Part shown: one piece after another, positions 62,801 to 64,000 of the stretch | Numbering within the stretch: the stretch's first letter is position 1 | How the letters are laid out: every line of letters begins with the position of its first letter | The notes under the pieces: model-generated | Database searches by the model: none | The model's input: the letters and a program-made list of their open reading frames with translations, nothing else | Told to the model about the DNA's origin: nothing | Made by a program: the position numbers and the translations under genes | NCBI GenBank assembly: GCA_949775045.1 | Contig: OX459103.1 | Span: 18,901,653-18,965,652 of the forward strand | Length of the DNA stretch: 64,000 nt | Source: Metridium senile | Taxonomy: Eukaryota > Cnidaria > Anthozoa > Actiniaria > Metridiidae | Reading direction: 5' to 3'

Positions 62801-64000
62801 AGGGAAATGCGGTTCTAGTATTCCCGTCACCGGGTTCCGTTCTACTGTAGGCGCGAGTGCTGCAAACGTTGGTCGTGGACGTTCCTGAACAAAAACAACA
62901 CGATATTATAGAACCAATCGACTATAGCACAGACAGACAAAAATACGTAGGTTCAAATATAGTCAGACAGACAGACAGAAAGACAGAGAGACAAACAGAC
63001 AGTACTTACCACTTCCTCTTCGTATTCCAGCACATCCCAGTGGTAGGCTAAAGTCACTTCTTTCCTCTTCCAGTACTCCAAGAAGAAGCACGCTAACAAA
63101 GACATTAACATCAGCATTGTATTAAACAGCATTGTTAACATCAGCATTGTATTAAACTGCAATCATTTCCCTAGTTTGGTGAAGAGTCCCCTTCACAGTT
63201 CGCCATCTTGAAAGGTAGCCGGGCCTTTGCATCGAAGCGAGACGAACGTTGAGCTTGCAATAATAGAGACACGTGAATAATTGTCCAGCAAGGTGTTAGA
63301 AGGTCTCTATCATTGCAAGTTTAACGTTCGTCTCGCTTCATTGCAAAGGCTAGGCTACCCTTTAAGTTGGCGCAGGGAACTGTGAAGGGGACTATTGAAA
63401 CAAAGTATCTATTTCTGTAATAAATAAATTCTTACCCCAGAAAGAAACAAAGACAGCATACAACACGGTAGCAGCGTTGTCAAACATGTAGGCAACCTAC
63501 ACAAAACAAACAACAGTCATTTATTAAACCTTCATTAATACTGCAGTTTCACGTTAACTATCACCGCTTTACTATATCACAAAAAGGCGCATTTGCACAG
63601 ACAAAGCCTTGATTTGTTGTAAAATTATTTAAAAATTCCAAGCAAATAATGACAAAATGTAAACGCTTAACAACAGAAAATATAAATGAAAACTAGCGAG
63701 TAAACTAGTATAGGATGTGTCGGTGTTTGATACAAACGATAGGTAATAGAATTAAATTTGTAACACCGTAAAAAATGTTGACTTTACTTAATAGAAACAC
63801 ATTTGGATTTACTCTGAATCAAGTCTATTCCTGTGCAAATGCGCCTTTTGTCATATAGTACAGCGGTGATAGATTCTCTGTTCTTATCACAGTAACACCA
63901 TACCTTGCCCGATCCACAACTTATCTTGAGATCCCAATACTGACATCCAAGTTCTTCGTCGCAAAGAGAACACATCTTGAATGTCCAAGCTGGTGCCTCA
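48320..64000 (-). CDS. ANO7: Anoctamin-7-like Ca2+-activated channel/scramblase, C-terminal 13 exons (527 aa)
   Basis: Exons, minus strand: 63904-64000 (edge), 63436-63496, 63010-63092, 62747-62884, 62172-62330, 61103-61139, 60441-60552, 59950-60102, 59413-59537, 58174-58379, 49047-49186, 48742-48832, 48320-48502. All have GT-AG borders and matching phases. Family marks: [92 protein letters not shown] and the tail [12 protein letters not shown]. All six Ca2+-ligand positions are kept: NNVQE (Asn, Glu), EYLEM (two Glu), EIRID (Glu, Asp). EMHRTQT, VGYPGHY and AVISNAF-LIAF point to ANO7. Anoctamins are ten-helix dimeric membrane proteins conducting anions or scrambling lipids. The N-terminus lies beyond the window. 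One intron is 9 kb because of a minisatellite and a LINE. Confidence 0.92.
49328..49559. repeat. Degenerate (ATC)n array at the edge of the minisatellite
   Basis: Irregular ATC/ACC/ATT triplets that grade into the ordered minisatellite to the right. It may be the seed from which the unit arose. Confidence 0.85.
49560..54149. repeat. Composite minisatellite, about 70-75 units of roughly 50-80 bp
   Basis: Each unit is a fixed segment (CGTCATTATCATCATGACAA, ACATTATCATCATCATTTCC) plus a variable run of CAC (3-13) and optional CAT triplets. Two diagnostic variants (TTATSATC and CATGWCAAAC) recur in patterned order, suggesting higher-order amplification. All length changes are multiples of three, so frames stay open for over 1580 codons on both strands; these are not genes. 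On the anoctamin sense strand each unit has GGTGGTGGTGG, a possible two-tier G-quadruplex. The array resumes at 57518. Confidence 0.93.
54150..54375 (+). pseudogene. LINE ORF1, C-terminal fragment (SGNH/esterase-like end)
   Basis: The last 75 residues remain, ending [21 protein letters not shown] Gly-(L/x)-His-Leu-Asn motif near the end is typical of the esterase (SGNH hydrolase) domain in CR1/L2 ORF1 proteins. By chance the minisatellite upstream is open in the same frame, giving a long spurious fusion. The TGA stop at 54373-54375 is in the same frame as ORF2. Confidence 0.75.
54376..57300 (+). CDS. LINE ORF2: AP endonuclease and reverse transcriptase, about 970 aa, intact frame
   Basis: The endonuclease carries [19 protein letters not shown] (catalytic Glu), [20 protein letters not shown] and SDHNLV (catalytic His). 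The reverse transcriptase carries [33 protein letters not shown] (motif A), [20 protein letters not shown] (B), LYADDTTL (C), [16 protein letters not shown] (D) and [12 protein letters not shown]. The C-terminal region is complete, and no stop or frameshift is seen. There is no ATG before the endonuclease; codons run open from the ORF1 TGA (54376), so translation may depend on readthrough of that stop or on reinitiation. It is the only copy in the window with all catalytic motifs. Confidence 0.88.
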   Translation, partial: KAKVSVVDNLNKPQNKPTYPLSQSKGLKIALLNINSLKKHIDELRIAAPDLALDILAINETKLDKTYSDGQLMIEGYNLIRRDRDSRGGGVCFYVRDSINFARKSELEDDNLELLALEIKNPNSLPFLVLTWYRPPNFDLQYFDNFRNLLQNIDNKYDEIFILGDLNCNLLANPLGSHTSCLKDLLDEFQMEQIIKEPTRVTENHSSLIDHIITNAKHKIIKSGVYPMSISDHNLVYLIRKQGIPRGNPRIIETRNFKRFNQKKFINEIAAAQWPDTTGLNDVNEFWVTWKNAFVNIVDKHAPRIRLKIRNKPSPWITPEIKSKMHERDFLKKKASQTNLAQDWSKYKKCKNSTNKQVAKTKKKYYRDQIAKFSDNSRKTWKTLNDIRGKKSKSTEIREIKESPSVAKLTTDSNQIAEVLNIHFSEIASKLASKIDNNVNMSINTDPLCFIRPVNSVFTFVMINPERVFKLLQTLDVSKAIGLDGIPNNLLKIAAPYIYRSLTNLFNLSLKTNTFPCEFKIAKVCPIFKSGDRDDANNYRPISITPTIARIFEKVIFEQLTEYLNHNNLIDAHQSGFRSIHSTLTALLDLTNDWSFNIDRKMINGAVFLDLQKAFDTVDHNVLLMKLKRYGFDPDSTKWFSSFLTNRQQRCAANGTLSTTRSLTHGVPQGAILGSVLFLIYINDLPNCPDYSTPRLYADDTTLTFSDCDTPALKNQMKSDLDQVALWLRANKLTLNVLKSEFMLIGSRQRLSTNDTVSMNLAIDGVPLKRCNETKCLGVIIDEHLNWKSQIESIIKKVTIGLCTLKSIKSLINRDNMIKVYKATIEPYFDYCSLVWDGIDATLTNKLQILHNRAARIITGSPYLTVRTNDMFKQLNWKKLYQRRLKQKAIMMFKVVNGLAPPYLIDMFSKKQSSKTYGLRGSIKDLQLPKVRTDYYKTSFAFTGAKLWNSLPNRIKEQETLKSFNKELEKYDFQ
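57518..58150. repeat. Composite minisatellite, right part (about 10-11 units)
   Basis: The same unit and variants as 49560-54149. It is separated from that array only by the LINE and ends about 25 bases before the donor of the anoctamin exon at 58174. All length changes again keep period three. Confidence 0.93.
58510..59237. mobile_element. 728-bp TTAA-flanked TIR element
   Basis: The ends GGACGGGGCCTACTA and complement are flanked by TTAA on both sides (58506-58509, 59238-59241). TTAA target sites are typical of piggyBac and Kolobok transposons. Internally GCCCGGTAACCCCAATTTTTT and GCCCGGTGACCCCACCTTTT occur as a direct repeat. There is no transposase. It lies in the anoctamin intron between exons 58174-58379 and 59413-59537. 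Confidence 0.82.
59607..59905. repeat. (ATG)n array
   Basis: ATG/ATA triplets in an anoctamin intron, close to the acceptor side of the exon at 59413-59537 and the donor side of 59950-60102. Confidence 0.95.
60131..60330. repeat. Degenerate (ACACG)n/(CGACA)n pentanucleotide array
   Basis: About 200 bases of ACACGACACG-type pentamers with AAGAC and ATGAC variants, in an anoctamin intron directly upstream of the exon 59950-60102 on the minus strand. Confidence 0.9.
60665..61060. other. Anoctamin intron segment with inverted repeat
   Basis: TACTTTTACGCGAAACCTCTGAGGAAACAAGCGGAAGTTTGA (60712-60753) and a partial inverse near 60800-60840 (TTCAACGCGTTTCCTCGGAG, TTTTCGCGTAGAAGTA) indicate a decayed inverted-repeat element. 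The rest is AT-rich. Confidence 0.45.
61200..62150. repeat. 84-bp minisatellite, about 10-11 units, fused to a LINE 3' tail
   Basis: Units GCATACATCCAAACACGAAT...GAGATATTATGG repeat every 84 bases. Since 84 is divisible by three, open frames of up to 303 codons arise on both strands but are repeat artefacts. At the low-coordinate end the array joins, on the minus strand, CACCTCGATTGCGCCTTGAG...AATAAAGTTTATTATTATT, a typical LINE 3' UTR and TTA tail. The inverted four-unit array at 40578-40915 is the same family. Confidence 0.9.
62533..62746. repeat. (GAT)n array abutting an anoctamin donor site
   Basis: GATGATGGTAATGATGA-type triplets that end directly at the GTAAAC donor of exon 62747-62884, so the intron begins inside the repeat. 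Confidence 0.9.
63185..63393. mobile_element. 209-bp MITE with AGTCCCCTTCACAGTTC ends
   Basis: The arms AGTCCCCTTCACAGTTCGCC through AAGGTAGCCGGGCCTTTGCA are matched inverted at the right end. It lies in an anoctamin intron. A partial copy is at 34139-34278, and a cousin with similar ends is at 47019-47184. Confidence 0.82.
63686..63790. repeat. Dispersed GAAAACTAGCGAGTAAACTAG repeat, last copy
   Basis: It matches the family at 12828, 32567 and 44488, including GTGTCGGTGTTTGATA and GTAACACCGTAAAAAATGTT. It lies in the anoctamin intron between the first two exons visible in the window. Confidence 0.8.

Overview
This is a nuclear genome window from a multicellular animal. It is AT-rich, intron-containing and full of CR1/L2-type LINEs, terminal-inverted-repeat (TIR) elements and trinucleotide arrays. 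The gene content (TRIM-type RING/B-box genes, a PAN-EGF-discoidin secreted protein, an anoctamin-7-like channel/scramblase) and the repeat style suggest an early-branching metazoan. A cnidarian is my best guess, but the species cannot be fixed from the sequence alone.

Layout. 0.2-7.4 kb: several TIR elements, including a 2.87 kb element (3389-6256) with a 7-bp target duplication and nested LINE, MITE and PIF1-helicase remnants, and an 858-bp ATCGAT-rich element with its own 7-bp duplication. 8.5-11.1 kb and 18.2-22.2 kb: a segmental duplication, each copy holding a two-exon TRIM gene. The second copy gained a LINE tail in its 3' flank and three hairpin elements upstream. 1.75-3.14, 11.14-15.76 and 31.54-34.03 kb: a triplicated block that starts in a CAGT array and carries an 11-codon exon resembling the start of a kinesin. 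Two of the copies end at a discoidin terminal exon whose stop codon lies in an ATG array. 22.66-29.79 kb: a probable complete two-gene DNA transposon with a four-exon, 833-aa candidate transposase and a convergent 219-aa ORF. 33.7-43.6 kb: a complete six-exon minus-strand gene for a 287-aa secreted protein (signal peptide, PAN/apple, EGF-like, F5/8C); its introns hold a LINE inside a GAT array and a large nested TIR element. 48.3-64.0 kb: the last 13 exons (527 aa) of an anoctamin-7-like gene on the minus strand. Its 9-kb intron is filled by a composite minisatellite split by a 3.4 kb LINE with an open ORF2.

The host genes are unrelated in function: ubiquitin ligase-like TRIMs, a secreted adhesive/lectin-like protein, and a Ca2+-activated membrane protein. 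What links them is repeat activity. Paralogous blocks provide empty-site comparisons that show several insertions to be younger than the duplications. The longest open reading frames in the window (over 1580 codons on both strands at 49.5-54.4 kb) are simple-repeat artefacts, not genes.
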